A stretch of DNA of 61,241 nucleotides. Origin: an uncultured Bacteroides sp. GTDB taxonomy: Bacteria > Bacteroidota > Bacteroidia > Bacteroidales > Bacteroidaceae. Within the stretch, counting starts at the first letter, position 1; each line of letters begins with the position of its first letter. A program made the position numbers and the translations under genes. The notes below the pieces were generated by a model that saw only the letters and a program-made list of their open reading frames with translations, did not search any database and was not told the origin of the DNA. The stretch covers positions 1 through 61,241 of the forward strand of contig CALUOR010000022.1 of the NCBI GenBank assembly GCA_944322285.1, written 5' to 3'. Positions 42,792 through 51,906 of this stretch are shown one piece after another.

Positions 42792-43101
42792 TTCGTAAGA
42801 AAAAGGTATTTCTTCCGAAGTTATGCCAATTTCTTCCGAAACATTCGGAAGAAAAGAGCTTCTCTTCTGAAGAAATACATATATCTTCCGAAGAAATACA
42901 CATTATTTCCGAAGGAAATGGTATTTTTTCCGAATTTATCGTTATTCCTTCCGAAGAAATGAGCTTTCTTTCCGAAACATTCCGAAGTTATGCCAATTTC
43001 TTCGGAAGAAAAAGGCATTTCTTCCGAAGAAATTGCTATTAATTCGGAAGAAATAGGCTTTTCTTCGGAATAAAAGGCGATTTATTCTGAAACATTCCGA
43101 A
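42792..43101. repeat. Helically phased TTCCGAA array (array 1)
   Basis: Sixteen TTCNGAA copies start at 42813, 42834, 42844, 42865, 42886, 42907, 42928, 42949, 42970, 42980, 43001, 43022, 43043, 43064, 43085 and 43095, plus a degenerate copy at 42792. Every step is exactly 21 bases except three of 10 bases. All copies thus face one side of the helix. Many are flanked as TTCTTCCGAAGAAAT. The 622-base gap (42637-43259) holds this array and no gene I can support. Confidence 0.85.
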
Positions 43102-43259
43102 GAAATTCTTTATATAATAAGGTAATATATATAATATCCATCTACTTCTTCTCCATCGCGCGCGTAGCGCGTGTGCGTAAAAGCTCAAAAAAGGCAAAAG
43201 AAAACCCAAAAAGAAAGTCGTGCTTTCCTGTGGGCGTAAATAAACCACAATGTATAGGA

Positions 43260-44741
43260 TTAAAATCCTTTCCCCTTCATCCGCTGGTACACCACCGTCT
43301 GATCCTTGTCCATGTTCTCAATTTTGAACACCACCATAGACCGTGCCGGAATATCGTCTGGCAGTTGTCCTGCCAGCTTCGCTATAACCTCATCCACGTT
43401 ATTGAATCCTGTATCGGTAAGCTCCGCCAACTTTTTGCCTTGGAAGAACGCCGTCCCGTGTACTTGAAAACGGTAAGACAATCGAAAGTTCGGTTCTTCC
43501 TCCTTGCGTCCCTCGACTGATGGCTTGTCCGAGAAGAAAATAAAGTCCACCACCTTTTCATTCAGTTCCCATGCCGGGGTAAAGTCTAACTTGATGTAGC
43601 CGCGCGTCACCTTATGCCCGCTGCTGTGGTTCATGGCAAAAGCCACGTCACTTATTGATGCTTCACAATCATTCTGCGCTACTGTCCCCCAGGTATGCCG
43701 GAAAGTATAAACTGAATACTCCTCGTCTTTCGGCATACCCATTGCCCGGCACACTTGCTTGATTCCCCCATTCACATTTGCATTAAAGCTGTCATTCGTA
43801 GTGTGTCGCTGGCTGAACACAAACAAATGTTCGTCCTTCTCATCCTTGTTAGCATATTTCTCGAATAAAGGCAGTATGATGGCTGGAATACGCATTTCCA
43901 TATATGCGCCGTCCGCCCTGAACTTTTTAGTCTTTGCCCGTTGGTAATGTATGATTCCGCCATGGTAGTCCTCCTTGCGCAGGTTGAACAGGTCAACCGT
44001 GTTGATACCGCCAAGGCACAGCACCATCATCGCCACGTCACGGCCAAGCTCCACGAGCGGAAGCTTCATCTTACTCTCTGGCAAAGGGAACGAAAAGAAC
44101 TCCCGGCAAGCCTCCGGCGTTATCGCCAGTTTCTCCGCCCTGTCTGCTTTCGGTATCTGCACCTTCACCCACGGATTCGTCTTGATGCGGATGATGCCGT
44201 TGTCGTAGTCGTTTATCTCAAGCTGCGCCGCCTTGAACACCTGCCTCATGCAGATGGGGTACATCTCCTTTGCCCTGTGTGTCTGTTCCAACGACTGTAT
44301 CCACCGGGCCACAAAGTTGGAAGTAAGGTGCGAGAACATAATCCTCGTCGTACCTGCAAACCGTTCCATGTGCTGCAACGCCAGCTCGTAGTTCCTCGCA
44401 TTGCGCTGTTGCCCCCGATCAACCATGCGGTCTATGTGCTTGCGGGCATAGTCCGAGAAACAGATGTCCTCACTTTCCTTTGTCAGAAACTCCGCCACCT
44501 CCTTCGCCGTCCAATTCCCAATGTCCGCCTTGTTCAGCTTCTCGTTGTACTCCAAGATGCGCTGCGTACAGAATTGCAGCACGAACGGGTCTTTAATCTC
44601 GCCCGATTTCGTCAGTTCCTTACGTGTCACCATTTTGTCCGTCTTGATGTACTGCGTGGTACGCCTGTGCGTCACCCTTATATACACCGGGAAAAATCCG
44701 TCTTTGCGTTCCTTTTGAACGCACGATTTGAATGTTGCCAT
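43260..44741 (-). CDS. int: Prophage tyrosine-recombinase integrase
   Basis: A 493-residue integrase: an N-terminal arm-binding domain (1-90), a SAM-like core-binding domain (about 95-200), and a catalytic domain. The Lys is in YQRAKTKKF, the box-II arginine in YTFRHTWGT, and the His/Tyr in NHSSGHKVTRGYIK. The first catalytic position reads GGINTVDLFNL, with Asn where Arg is usual, as in some Bacteroides integrases of the IntDOT kind. About 85 residues follow the catalytic Tyr, an unusually long C-terminal extension. It lies between array 1 and arm-type repeats at the prophage edge and probably inserts and excises the phage. Confidence 0.85.
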   Translation of the reverse strand: MATFKSCVQKERKDGFFPVYIRVTHRRTTQYIKTDKMVTRKELTKSGEIKDPFVLQFCTQRILEYNEKLNKADIGNWTAKEVAEFLTKESEDICFSDYARKHIDRMVDRGQQRNARNYELALQHMERFAGTTRIMFSHLTSNFVARWIQSLEQTHRAKEMYPICMRQVFKAAQLEINDYDNGIIRIKTNPWVKVQIPKADRAEKLAITPEACREFFSFPLPESKMKLPLVELGRDVAMMVLCLGGINTVDLFNLRKEDYHGGIIHYQRAKTKKFRADGAYMEMRIPAIILPLFEKYANKDEKDEHLFVFSQRHTTNDSFNANVNGGIKQVCRAMGMPKDEEYSVYTFRHTWGTVAQNDCEASISDVAFAMNHSSGHKVTRGYIKLDFTPAWELNEKVVDFIFFSDKPSVEGRKEEEPNFRLSYRFQVHGTAFFQGKKLAELTDTGFNNVDEVIAKLAGQLPDDIPARSMVVFKIENMDKDQTVVYQRMKGKGF

Positions 44742-44939
44742 ACTTTTCTATGTTCCTATTGTTTTCAACTAAAAATCCTCAACTTCCTACCAAAACTGCC
44801 ATAGCACATTATCATTCATTGAGTTACACACTCTAAACACGCTCTAAACAATATGCTCTAAACAACGCAACATTCTCTAAACATTTACGTTCATTCTGCC
44901 TAAAAAGCGCATCAAACTGCACGTACCCCCATTAACGAT
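44742..44939. other. Prophage end region with four integrase arm-type repeats
   Basis: CTCTAAACA occurs four times in direct orientation at 44831-44839, 44842-44850, 44856-44864 and 44875-44883, with spacings of 11, 14 and 19 bases. Such clusters beside int genes are typical integrase arm sites. The core attachment sequence is expected close by but cannot be fixed without the left junction. No tRNA is present. Host sequence resumes by 44940. Confidence 0.6.
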
Positions 44940-44982
44940 GATAGGCGGCAAGGTGCTTATTTTCAGCCACCTGCCGCCTATC
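44940..44982 (-). terminator. Terminator of ppdK
   Basis: GATAGGCGGCAAGGTG (44940-44955) pairs with CACCTGCCGCCTATC (44968-44982), fifteen pairs with one bulged A. It lies 24 bases beyond the ppdK stop. No T-run is visible on the minus strand, so the hairpin may act with another factor. Confidence 0.65.
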
Positions 44983-45006
44983 TTACTGATAGTTAGCTAT
45001 TTTGCG

Positions 45007-47727
45007 TCAATCTTCAATGGCAGCCTGCGCCGCAGCCAGACGTGCGATGGGCACACGGAACGGAGAACAGCTGACGTAGTTCAAACCTACCTTGTGGCAG
45101 AACTTCACGGATGAAGGTTCGCCGCCATGCTCACCGCAAATACCGCACTTCAGCTCGGGACGTACGGAACGGCCTTTCTCTACAGCCATCTGGATGAGTT
45201 GGCCTACACCGTTTTGGTCGAGCACCTGGAACGGGTCTACCTTCAGAATCTTCTTCTCCAGATATACCGGCAGGAAGGAAGCGATGTCATCACGTGAGTA
45301 ACCGAAGGTCATCTGCGTCAGGTCGTTCGTACCGAAGGAGAAGTATTCGGCGTGTGTCGCAATGCGGTTGGCGGTCAGGGCGGCACGCGGAATTTCTATC
45401 ATCGTACCTACCTTGAACGGCACTTCGATGCCCTCTGCCTCGAATACCTTCTGAGCCGTGGCACGGATAATCTTCTCCTGAGCTTCGAACTCATACAGGA
45501 TACCGATAAGCGGCACCATGATTTCGGGATGCGGGTCATGGCCTTCCTTCTTCAGTTCGCAGGCGGCACCCAGAATGGCTTCGGTCTGCATTTCCGTGAT
45601 TTCTGGATACGTATTGCCCAAACGGCAACCACGGTGACCCAACATCGGATTGTGCTCGCAAAGGCTGTCTACACGCTGGCGAATGTAATCTACCGTTACA
45701 CCCATCGCCTCGGCCATTTCTTCCTGACCTTTCTGATCGTGGGGCACGAACTCATGCAAAGGCGGGTCGAGCAGACGGATGTTTACGGGATAACCGTCCA
45801 TAGCCAGGAAAATGCCCTTGAAGTCATTCTTCTGGTAAGGCAACAGCTTGGCCAAGGCCTTGCGGCGACCGTCTGCATCCGGAGCCAAAATCATCTCGCG
45901 CATGGCGATAATCTTCTGGTTCTCGAAGAACATGTGTTCCGTACGGCAAAGTCCGATACCTACGGCGCCAAACTTACGAGCCACTTCGGCATCGTGAGGC
46001 GTATCGGCATTGGTGCGGACTTGCAGGCGGGTGTACTTGTTGCACAGGTCCATCAACTTGGCAAAGTTACCGGAAACTTCGGCAGCCTTGGTCGGAACAT
46101 TACCTTGATATACTTCACCGGTGCTACCGTTCAGCGAAATATAGTCGCCTTCTTTCAGTACCACGCCTTCTATCTCTACCGTACGTGCCTTGTAGTCTAC
46201 GTTGATAGCGCCGGCACCTGATACGCAGCACTTACCCATACCACGGGCTACCACGGCTGCATGTGAAGTCATACCTCCACGTGCGGTCAAGATACCTTCG
46301 GCAACGGTCATGCCGGCCAAGTCTTCGGGCGAAGTCTCAATACGTACCATGACTACGCGATGTCCGTCGGCACGCCATTTGGCGGCATCATCGGCAAAGA
46401 ACACAATCTGACCGCAAGCGGCACCCGGAGAAGCCGGAAGACCACGAGTCAAAACCTTGGCCTTGCGAAGTTCCTCTTTGTCGAATACGGGGTGGAGCAA
46501 TTCGTCCAGCTTGTTCGGCTCGCAACGCTTGATGGCGGTCTTTTCGTCTATCAAGCCCTGCTCCAACATTTCCATGGCGATGCGCACCATGGCGGCACCG
46601 GTACGTTTACCGTTACGGGTCTGCAAGAACCAAAGTTTACCTTCCTGTACGGTGAACTCCATATCCTGCATGTCGTGATAATGATTCTCCAGCTTTGTCT
46701 GCAATTCATCCAGTTGCTTGTAGATTTCCGGCATAGCCTCTTCCATGGAAGGATATTTGCTGGCACGTTCTTCCTCGCTGATACCTTGCAATTGTGCCCA
46801 ACGTTGAGAACCAATCTTCGTGATTTGTTGCGGTGTACGGATACCTGCCACCACGTCTTCACCCTGTGCGTTAATCAAATACTCACCGTTGAAGAGGTCT
46901 TCGCCCGTAGCGGCGTCACGGCTAAAGCATACGCCCGTAGCCGACGTGTCGCCCATGTTGCCGAACACCATGGCCTGCACGTTGACGGCTGTTCCCCATT
47001 CATCGGGTATGCCTTCCATTTTACGATAGAGGATGGCGCGCTCGTTCATCCAAGAATTGAACACGGCGCAGATAGCGCCCCACAACTGCTCGTAAGCATT
47101 CGTCGGGAAATCTTGTCCGGTACGTTCCTTCACGGCAACCTTGAAGCGTTTTACCAGTTCCTTCAGGTCGTTCACGTCCAATTCGTTATCCAACTTCACG
47201 CCCTTTGCATGCTTTACATCTTCAATAATGGCCTCGAACGGGTCAATGTCGTCCTTGTTCGTCGGTTTCATGCCCAATACCACATCACCGTACATCTGTA
47301 CAAAGCGGCGGTAGGAGTCCCATGCAAAGCGTTCGTTGTTCGTCTTGCGTGCCAGTCCGGCTACTACTTCATCGTTCAGACCCAAGTTCAAAATGGTGTC
47401 CATCATACCCGGCATGGACGCGCGCGCACCCGAACGTACCGATACCAACAACGGGTTCTCCACGTCGCCGAACTTGGAGTTCATCAGGCCCTCAATGTGG
47501 GCGATAGACTTCTCCACATCGTCCTTCAACAAAGCGACAACGCTTTCACGGCCTTTCTCGTTATATTCCGTGCAAACTTCCGTAGTGATGGTAAATCCGG
47601 GAGGAACCGGAACTCCGATAAGATTCATTTCGGCAAGGTTAGCGCCCTTGCCACCCAACAGGTTTCTCATGTCGGCCTTGCCTTCTGCGTGGCCATTTCC
47701 AAAGGTGTAAACTCTTTTTTGATCCAT
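45007..47727 (-). CDS. ppdK: Pyruvate, phosphate dikinase
   Basis: A 906-residue enzyme that interconverts pyruvate, ATP and phosphate with phosphoenolpyruvate, AMP and pyrophosphate, and links glycolysis to gluconeogenesis in the cytosol. Motifs: N-terminal ATP-grasp region with FGNGHAEGKADMRNLLGGKG; GGMTSHAAVVARGMGK with the phosphorylated His at about 489; C-terminal PEP site FGTNDLTQMTFGYSRDD and CGICGEHGGEPSSV. Full length. Promoter TAGCTTTG on the minus strand at 47769-47776. Not part of the prophage; its 3' end adjoins the int-side junction. Confidence 0.97.
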   Translation of the reverse strand: MDQKRVYTFGNGHAEGKADMRNLLGGKGANLAEMNLIGVPVPPGFTITTEVCTEYNEKGRESVVALLKDDVEKSIAHIEGLMNSKFGDVENPLLVSVRSGARASMPGMMDTILNLGLNDEVVAGLARKTNNERFAWDSYRRFVQMYGDVVLGMKPTNKDDIDPFEAIIEDVKHAKGVKLDNELDVNDLKELVKRFKVAVKERTGQDFPTNAYEQLWGAICAVFNSWMNERAILYRKMEGIPDEWGTAVNVQAMVFGNMGDTSATGVCFSRDAATGEDLFNGEYLINAQGEDVVAGIRTPQQITKIGSQRWAQLQGISEEERASKYPSMEEAMPEIYKQLDELQTKLENHYHDMQDMEFTVQEGKLWFLQTRNGKRTGAAMVRIAMEMLEQGLIDEKTAIKRCEPNKLDELLHPVFDKEELRKAKVLTRGLPASPGAACGQIVFFADDAAKWRADGHRVVMVRIETSPEDLAGMTVAEGILTARGGMTSHAAVVARGMGKCCVSGAGAINVDYKARTVEIEGVVLKEGDYISLNGSTGEVYQGNVPTKAAEVSGNFAKLMDLCNKYTRLQVRTNADTPHDAEVARKFGAVGIGLCRTEHMFFENQKIIAMREMILAPDADGRRKALAKLLPYQKNDFKGIFLAMDGYPVNIRLLDPPLHEFVPHDQKGQEEMAEAMGVTVDYIRQRVDSLCEHNPMLGHRGCRLGNTYPEITEMQTEAILGAACELKKEGHDPHPEIMVPLIGILYEFEAQEKIIRATAQKVFEAEGIEVPFKVGTMIEIPRAALTANRIATHAEYFSFGTNDLTQMTFGYSRDDIASFLPVYLEKKILKVDPFQVLDQNGVGQLIQMAVEKGRSVRPELKCGICGEHGGEPSSVKFCHKVGLNYVSCSPFRVPIARLAAAQAAIED

Positions 47728-47768
47728 AATATTGAAAAGGTTTTTATGAGTTTTTCATTTCTTGTGCG

Positions 47769-47776
47769 CAAAGCTA
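47769..47776 (-). promoter_or_regulatory. Promoter -7 box of ppdK
   Basis: TAGCTTTG on the minus strand, exact TAnnTTTG, about 42 bases upstream of the start codon. Confidence 0.6.
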
Positions 47777-47868
47777 AACATATTTCACATATAATGAAAC
47801 TATTTGGGAAGAAATTTTATGAAAAATACAATTGACAGCCTTCATCTGTGTCATTTATCGGTAGTCTC

Positions 47869-49587
47869 TCACACCTTGCAAGCCTTCCCGGCCGCGATGT
47901 AAACCACATACGTCTTCGTCCTGTATTTGGGAAATTGGGCAAGGATGTCCCGCGCATAACCGTTCACCTGCTCAATGTCTTCCTGAACAGGAGTCTCCAG
48001 GCTTTCCACAATAGCCGTGTCCTTCGCCTTGTAATACTTGAATTCCACCACCCGGCAGTCGTTATGGAAGTCCGTGCCCGGTATGCCGGTCAATACCAGG
48101 TCCGCACGTCCGGAAGGCAGATTCATTTCCAAGGCGAACGTGAAGCACTGGCTCAGGTAACGACTCATCAGTTCATAGAACGAGCAGCGGATGAAGTTCT
48201 CGTTAATCTTGTCAAACGCCTGGGCGGGAAACAGCTTTAGGTATTCCTTGAAATAATTCTCCACTAACGGCTCGAAGCGACGGTCCTGCGTGAAACGCTG
48301 ATAAGCACGGGCATAGCGTCGGGCATCATCCGTAATCTGATGCAGGCTGTTGTAGTAGTCCATGTAGATGCTGCGCATGGTCAGGTTGGGCAGTCGCATG
48401 GTATAGGCATCCACCAGAGTCGTCATGCCCAGATAGTACAGGCTGACGGGATAGAAGCGTTTCTCGAAGAACTTGCGCTTGTTGAACTTGCTTCGTAGGT
48501 CCGATTGCGAGTAAATCAGCTCATTGTCTATAATCAGCGCATCCAGCATCTCTTTGGCGTTCTCCTGTGTCTGGGTCAGGCGGCGAAGCCAGCCGATGTC
48601 CGTGCGCAGGTTCTCGTCTACCATCTCGTTGGGAATCTCGCCTTTATTGACAGCGAACTTCTTGAAGAAATAAGTCAGTATGGTCGAGTTGAACAAAGGT
48701 TCCGCCTTGGGCAGAAAGCGGTATCCGTCATAGTTATTGAGCAGCAGGCTCCAGATTTCCTCGAAGGTGCTGCCTTGCCTGTCATACTTCTGTAGGACAT
48801 AATGCAGATATGCTGTCGTCTCTTCATGGGTAAAGCCCAACATGCTGACAAACTCCGGTTCCAGCGTCAGTATCTCGGCTATGTTGTAGCCGCTGGTCAG
48901 GTCGTCCATGGTGACGGGTAATACGCCCGTGCAGAAGCAGGAACGGATGCTTCCCTCGCCGATGCCGCTCTTGATGACCTTGAAGAAGGTGCGCAGGAAG
49001 CTTTCGCCTGTGGTCACCTCCTCATACATCGGGTCGTTGAAGGCGGTCAGCAGTTGGTTGGTGAAGTTGTCGTACTCGTCAATCAAGATATAAAGTGGAG
49101 GAAGACTTTGACTGCTTATCGCGTTTATAATCTCATTCAGCATTTTGGTGACGTTATGAGGGTCTGTAAAAGTCATACCGTTAAAATAGCGCGCATAACG
49201 ATACGTACTTTCCACAAACGCTTTTACCGTGGGGCACAGCATGTCATTGAAGTTTTTCTCCAAATCCTTCAGGTTGTCTGCCAGCACCATTCTGGAGAAG
49301 TCCAGCCGCAACACCATATACTTGTTCTGCTCTCCGGTAGGATGGCTGCCGATGTAAGTGCCTCCGAATAGCGAGTCGAAACGTCCCGCCTCGTTGAGGT
49401 CATAGTAATAAGCCAGGGTAGAGATGAACAAACTTTTGCCAAATCGGCGCGGACGTAGGAATACAGGAGCGCTGTATCGTTCCAATAAAGGAATATACCG
49501 TGTCTTGTCCACATAGTAATAACCGCGTTCGCGCAGAATGGCAAAATCTGCGATGGCATACGGTATGGTAATGGCTGCTTGTTGCAT
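47869..49587 (-). CDS. AAA-ATPase-like and PD-(D/E)XK nuclease-family protein
   Basis: A 572-residue protein. N-terminal AAA-like ATPase (family PF09820): YYVDKTRYIPLL, the P-loop-like RPRRFGKSLFISTLAYYY, the Walker-B-like LYILIDEYDNF. C-terminal PD-(D/E)XK region (DUF1703): SGRADLVL, then VVEFKYYK. This paralogous family is abundant in Bacteroides and of unknown role. Promoter box TATATTTG at 49618-49625. Host gene, probably not phage. Confidence 0.85.
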   Translation of the reverse strand: MQQAAITIPYAIADFAILRERGYYYVDKTRYIPLLERYSAPVFLRPRRFGKSLFISTLAYYYDLNEAGRFDSLFGGTYIGSHPTGEQNKYMVLRLDFSRMVLADNLKDLEKNFNDMLCPTVKAFVESTYRYARYFNGMTFTDPHNVTKMLNEIINAISSQSLPPLYILIDEYDNFTNQLLTAFNDPMYEEVTTGESFLRTFFKVIKSGIGEGSIRSCFCTGVLPVTMDDLTSGYNIAEILTLEPEFVSMLGFTHEETTAYLHYVLQKYDRQGSTFEEIWSLLLNNYDGYRFLPKAEPLFNSTILTYFFKKFAVNKGEIPNEMVDENLRTDIGWLRRLTQTQENAKEMLDALIIDNELIYSQSDLRSKFNKRKFFEKRFYPVSLYYLGMTTLVDAYTMRLPNLTMRSIYMDYYNSLHQITDDARRYARAYQRFTQDRRFEPLVENYFKEYLKLFPAQAFDKINENFIRCSFYELMSRYLSQCFTFALEMNLPSGRADLVLTGIPGTDFHNDCRVVEFKYYKAKDTAIVESLETPVQEDIEQVNGYARDILAQFPKYRTKTYVVYIAAGKACKV

Positions 49588-49617
49588 GGCGTATTATAAT
49601 TTAGCTTTTTGTAAACG

Positions 49618-49625
49618 CAAATATA
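49618..49625 (-). promoter_or_regulatory. Promoter -7 box of the AAA gene
   Basis: TATATTTG on the minus strand, 31 bases before the start codon at 49587. TTTG (complement of 49641-49644) is a possible but closely spaced -33 element. Confidence 0.5.
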
Positions 49626-49730
49626 GCGAAAAGTCGGGAACAAAAAGCTAAGTTTGCTTGAGATTTTTCCGAATGGCATCTTTTTCATTTCATTCAAGCA
49701 ATCCTTGGTCAAGGCCTTTGGCAAAGTATC

Positions 49731-49848
49731 ATTGCTTCTCCGGCAAAGTATCATTGCTTCTTTACTCATAAATCATTGCTTCTATGAATACAGAACATTG
49801 CTTCCTTTTATGCAGAACATTGCTTCCTTTTATGCAGAACTTTGAAGC
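49731..49848. repeat. 22-bp phased ATTGCTTC array (array 2)
   Basis: ATTGCTTC starts at 49731, 49753, 49775, 49797 and 49819, with a degenerate TTTGAAGC at 49841: spacing exactly 22 each time. The first two units are GGCAAAGTATCATTGCTTCT, the last are GCAGAACATTGCTTCC. It lies between the AAA gene and the Tsr-type recombinase, 41 bases from the recombinase stop. Confidence 0.8.
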
Positions 49849-49889
49849 GGCTTCTTTGTAGCATTCCTGTCCTTATACCATAGTATATA

Positions 49890-50852
49890 TTATATGGAAT
49901 GAATGACTGTGCTATTGGCTTGATCTACTATCGTAGTGTCCAATGAGGCCAAGTAAATGCGCGTGGTGCTTTCCGAATCGTGTCCCATGGCTTCGCTAAT
50001 GACGGATATAGGTATGTTTTGACTTTTGGCTATACTGGCCCATCCATGGCGCGCAACGTATGTAGTTAGCGCAATAGGAGAATTTACGAGTTTCCCTATT
50101 CTTTTCAGACGCATGTTGATTAAATGAATGGCAGTCAGATATTGCTTGCGCTTGTTTTTGTATTTGTTATGGATGATGGGAAGCAGGAAGGGCGAATCAG
50201 GATTCCGGTATTTGTCCACAATATCCTGCATGGGCTTCTCCCATTTGATGTTCAGTTTCTGACCGGTTTTTTGCCTGCGGTAAGTTAATGTGCCGTTTCG
50301 CAGATTGCTTTTCTTTAAGTAAGCCATGTCTATGAACGACATGCCACGAGTGTAGAAACTAAAGAGAAAGATGTCGCGCGCTTGCTCTAACTGGGTGTTG
50401 GAAGACAAATCTAAATCTCTGATTTGGCGAATGATTTGAACGGTTGCCGCTCTTTTTTTCGTTTTTTCAATGCCGGTATATACGTGCTTGAAAGGCATGT
50501 GGTCTTTGGTGAGTTGTTTTTCTACGCCCCGGTTGTAGATGGCCCGCAGGTTGCGCATGTAGAAAGAGGTGGTGTTGGGCACCAATCCGTTGCTTTTCAA
50601 ATAGACTTCATATTTTTGCATTAGCTTTGTGTTCATTCTCTCAAGGCGGACGTCTTTTTTTCCCCCGAGAAAATTTTGGAAACTGTTCAGTGCGCTTGTA
50701 TACGTTTCCGCCAAGCGGTCTTTGCCTAAATTCTTCAGTTGTTCTACGATGGTGCGTCCAAATGAGCAAAACAATCTTTTTTTGTATATACGCTTTTTGC
50801 TTTTTTTACTCGTTGCGGACGAATGGCAAGGCTTAGTCTTTAATGTTGTCAT
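49890..50852 (-). CDS. Tyrosine recombinase, Bacteroides Tsr type
   Basis: A 320-residue recombinase with a basic head, a core-binding domain (about 30-125) and a catalytic domain. Catalytic residues: Arg in FYTRGMSFIDMAYL, Lys in YRRQKTGQ, second Arg in YVARHGWAS, and GHDSESTTRIYLASLD with the Tyr. Bacteroides uses such proteins to invert promoters or surface-gene segments. Host gene, divergent from ftsY, with no obvious invertible segment seen nearby. The 22-bp array follows its 3' end. Confidence 0.85.
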   Translation of the reverse strand: MTTLKTKPCHSSATSKKSKKRIYKKRLFCSFGRTIVEQLKNLGKDRLAETYTSALNSFQNFLGGKKDVRLERMNTKLMQKYEVYLKSNGLVPNTTSFYMRNLRAIYNRGVEKQLTKDHMPFKHVYTGIEKTKKRAATVQIIRQIRDLDLSSNTQLEQARDIFLFSFYTRGMSFIDMAYLKKSNLRNGTLTYRRQKTGQKLNIKWEKPMQDIVDKYRNPDSPFLLPIIHNKYKNKRKQYLTAIHLINMRLKRIGKLVNSPIALTTYVARHGWASIAKSQNIPISVISEAMGHDSESTTRIYLASLDTTIVDQANSTVIHSI

Positions 50853-50915
50853 GGATTTTTTTATTTAGAATGATATTAATTGGATTATTTCTGCCACATA
50901 TTCATAAGTTCTTCC

Positions 50916-50923
50916 TATCTTTG
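50916..50923 (+). promoter_or_regulatory. Promoter -7 box of the ftsY operon
   Basis: TATCTTTG, exact TAnnTTTG, 24 bases before the ftsY start at 50947. It would drive ftsY and probably rimO, which overlaps ftsY by four bases. Confidence 0.65.
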
Positions 50924-50946
50924 CACTTTAAATAAAATAGTAAGAT

Positions 50947-51906
50947 ATGGGATTTTTTAGTTTTTTTTCCAAGGAAAAGAAAGAGACCTTAGACAAGGGG
51001 CTGTCTAAGACTAAAGAAAGTGTTTTTGGGAAAATAGCACGAGTGGTGGCCGGTAAGTCTAAGGTGGACGATGAGGTGCTGGACAATCTGGAGGAAGTGC
51101 TGATTACTTCCGATGTGGGGGTAGAAACCACTCTACGCATCATAGAGCGCATAGAAAAACGGGTAGCTGCCGAGAAGTATATGAATACCCAAGAACTGAA
51201 TCATATTTTACGAGACGAGATTGCGGCTCTCCTGACCGAGAACAATACCGCCGATGTGGATGACTTTGAAGCGCCCATCACTCAAAAGCCCTATGTTATT
51301 ATGGTAGTAGGAGTAAACGGAGTGGGGAAGACGACCACCATTGGCAAGTTGGCTTACCAATACAAGAAAGCCGGGAAATCTGTCTATCTGGGTGCAGCAG
51401 ATACGTTTCGTGCGGCGGCCGTAGAGCAACTGATGATATGGGGTGAACGGGTAGGAGTGCCTGTGGTGAAGCAGAAGATGGGAGCCGACCCTGCCTCTGT
51501 GGCTTTTGACACATTAAGCTCGGCCGTGGCCAATGGAGCTGATGTGGTCATTATTGATACGGCCGGACGTCTGCATAACAAGGTGGGCCTAATGAACGAG
51601 CTGACCAAAATAAAGAATGTGATGAAGAAAGTGGTGCCCGATGCGCCTCATGAAGTGCTGCTCGTGCTGGATGGTTCTACCGGACAGAATGCTTTTGAAC
51701 AGGCCAAGCAATTTACCTTGGCTACCGAAGTGAACGCCATGGCCATCACCAAATTGGACGGAACGGCCAAAGGCGGTGTTGTAATAGGCATTTCTGATCA
51801 ATTCAAGATACCCGTGAAATACATTGGCTTGGGTGAAGGCATGGAAGACCTCCAGGTATTCCGGAAAAAAGAATTCGTAGATTCATTGTTCGGGGATAAC
51901 GGATGA
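50947..51906 (+). CDS. ftsY: Signal recognition particle receptor
   Basis: A 319-residue SRP receptor GTPase for co-translational membrane targeting. N domain helices (1-95), then GTPase motifs GVNGVGKTTTIGKLA (122 on), DTAGRLHNK and TKLDGTAKGG. The N-terminus is short and lacks the long acidic A region of E. coli. ATG 50947 follows a TATCTTTG promoter at 50916-50923. The stop overlaps the rimO start (ATGA). Confidence 0.97.
   Translation: MGFFSFFSKEKKETLDKGLSKTKESVFGKIARVVAGKSKVDDEVLDNLEEVLITSDVGVETTLRIIERIEKRVAAEKYMNTQELNHILRDEIAALLTENNTADVDDFEAPITQKPYVIMVVGVNGVGKTTTIGKLAYQYKKAGKSVYLGAADTFRAAAVEQLMIWGERVGVPVVKQKMGADPASVAFDTLSSAVANGADVVIIDTAGRLHNKVGLMNELTKIKNVMKKVVPDAPHEVLLVLDGSTGQNAFEQAKQFTLATEVNAMAITKLDGTAKGGVVIGISDQFKIPVKYIGLGEGMEDLQVFRKKEFVDSLFGDNG

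Larger units (their letters stand above)
49588..49889. other. Intergenic gap with promoter and array 2
   Basis: This 302-base gap contains the -7 box of the AAA gene (49618-49625) and the 22-bp repeat array at 49731-49848. No gene is supported. Confidence 0.7.

Noticed and set aside
42699-43018. Small frames across array 1 with a seven-residue periodicity
   Set aside because: The 21-base repeat gives a seven-codon period, but the 10-base steps break any frame, so they are not genes.
42792-43101. CRISPR array
   Set aside because: The repeats are short and degenerate with no unique spacers of constant length and no cas genes.
44742-45006. tRNA attachment site
   Set aside because: No cloverleaf or tRNA sequence was found; the integration point is intergenic near ppdK.
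46360-47835. 491-residue plus-strand frame
   Set aside because: Antisense shadow of ppdK.
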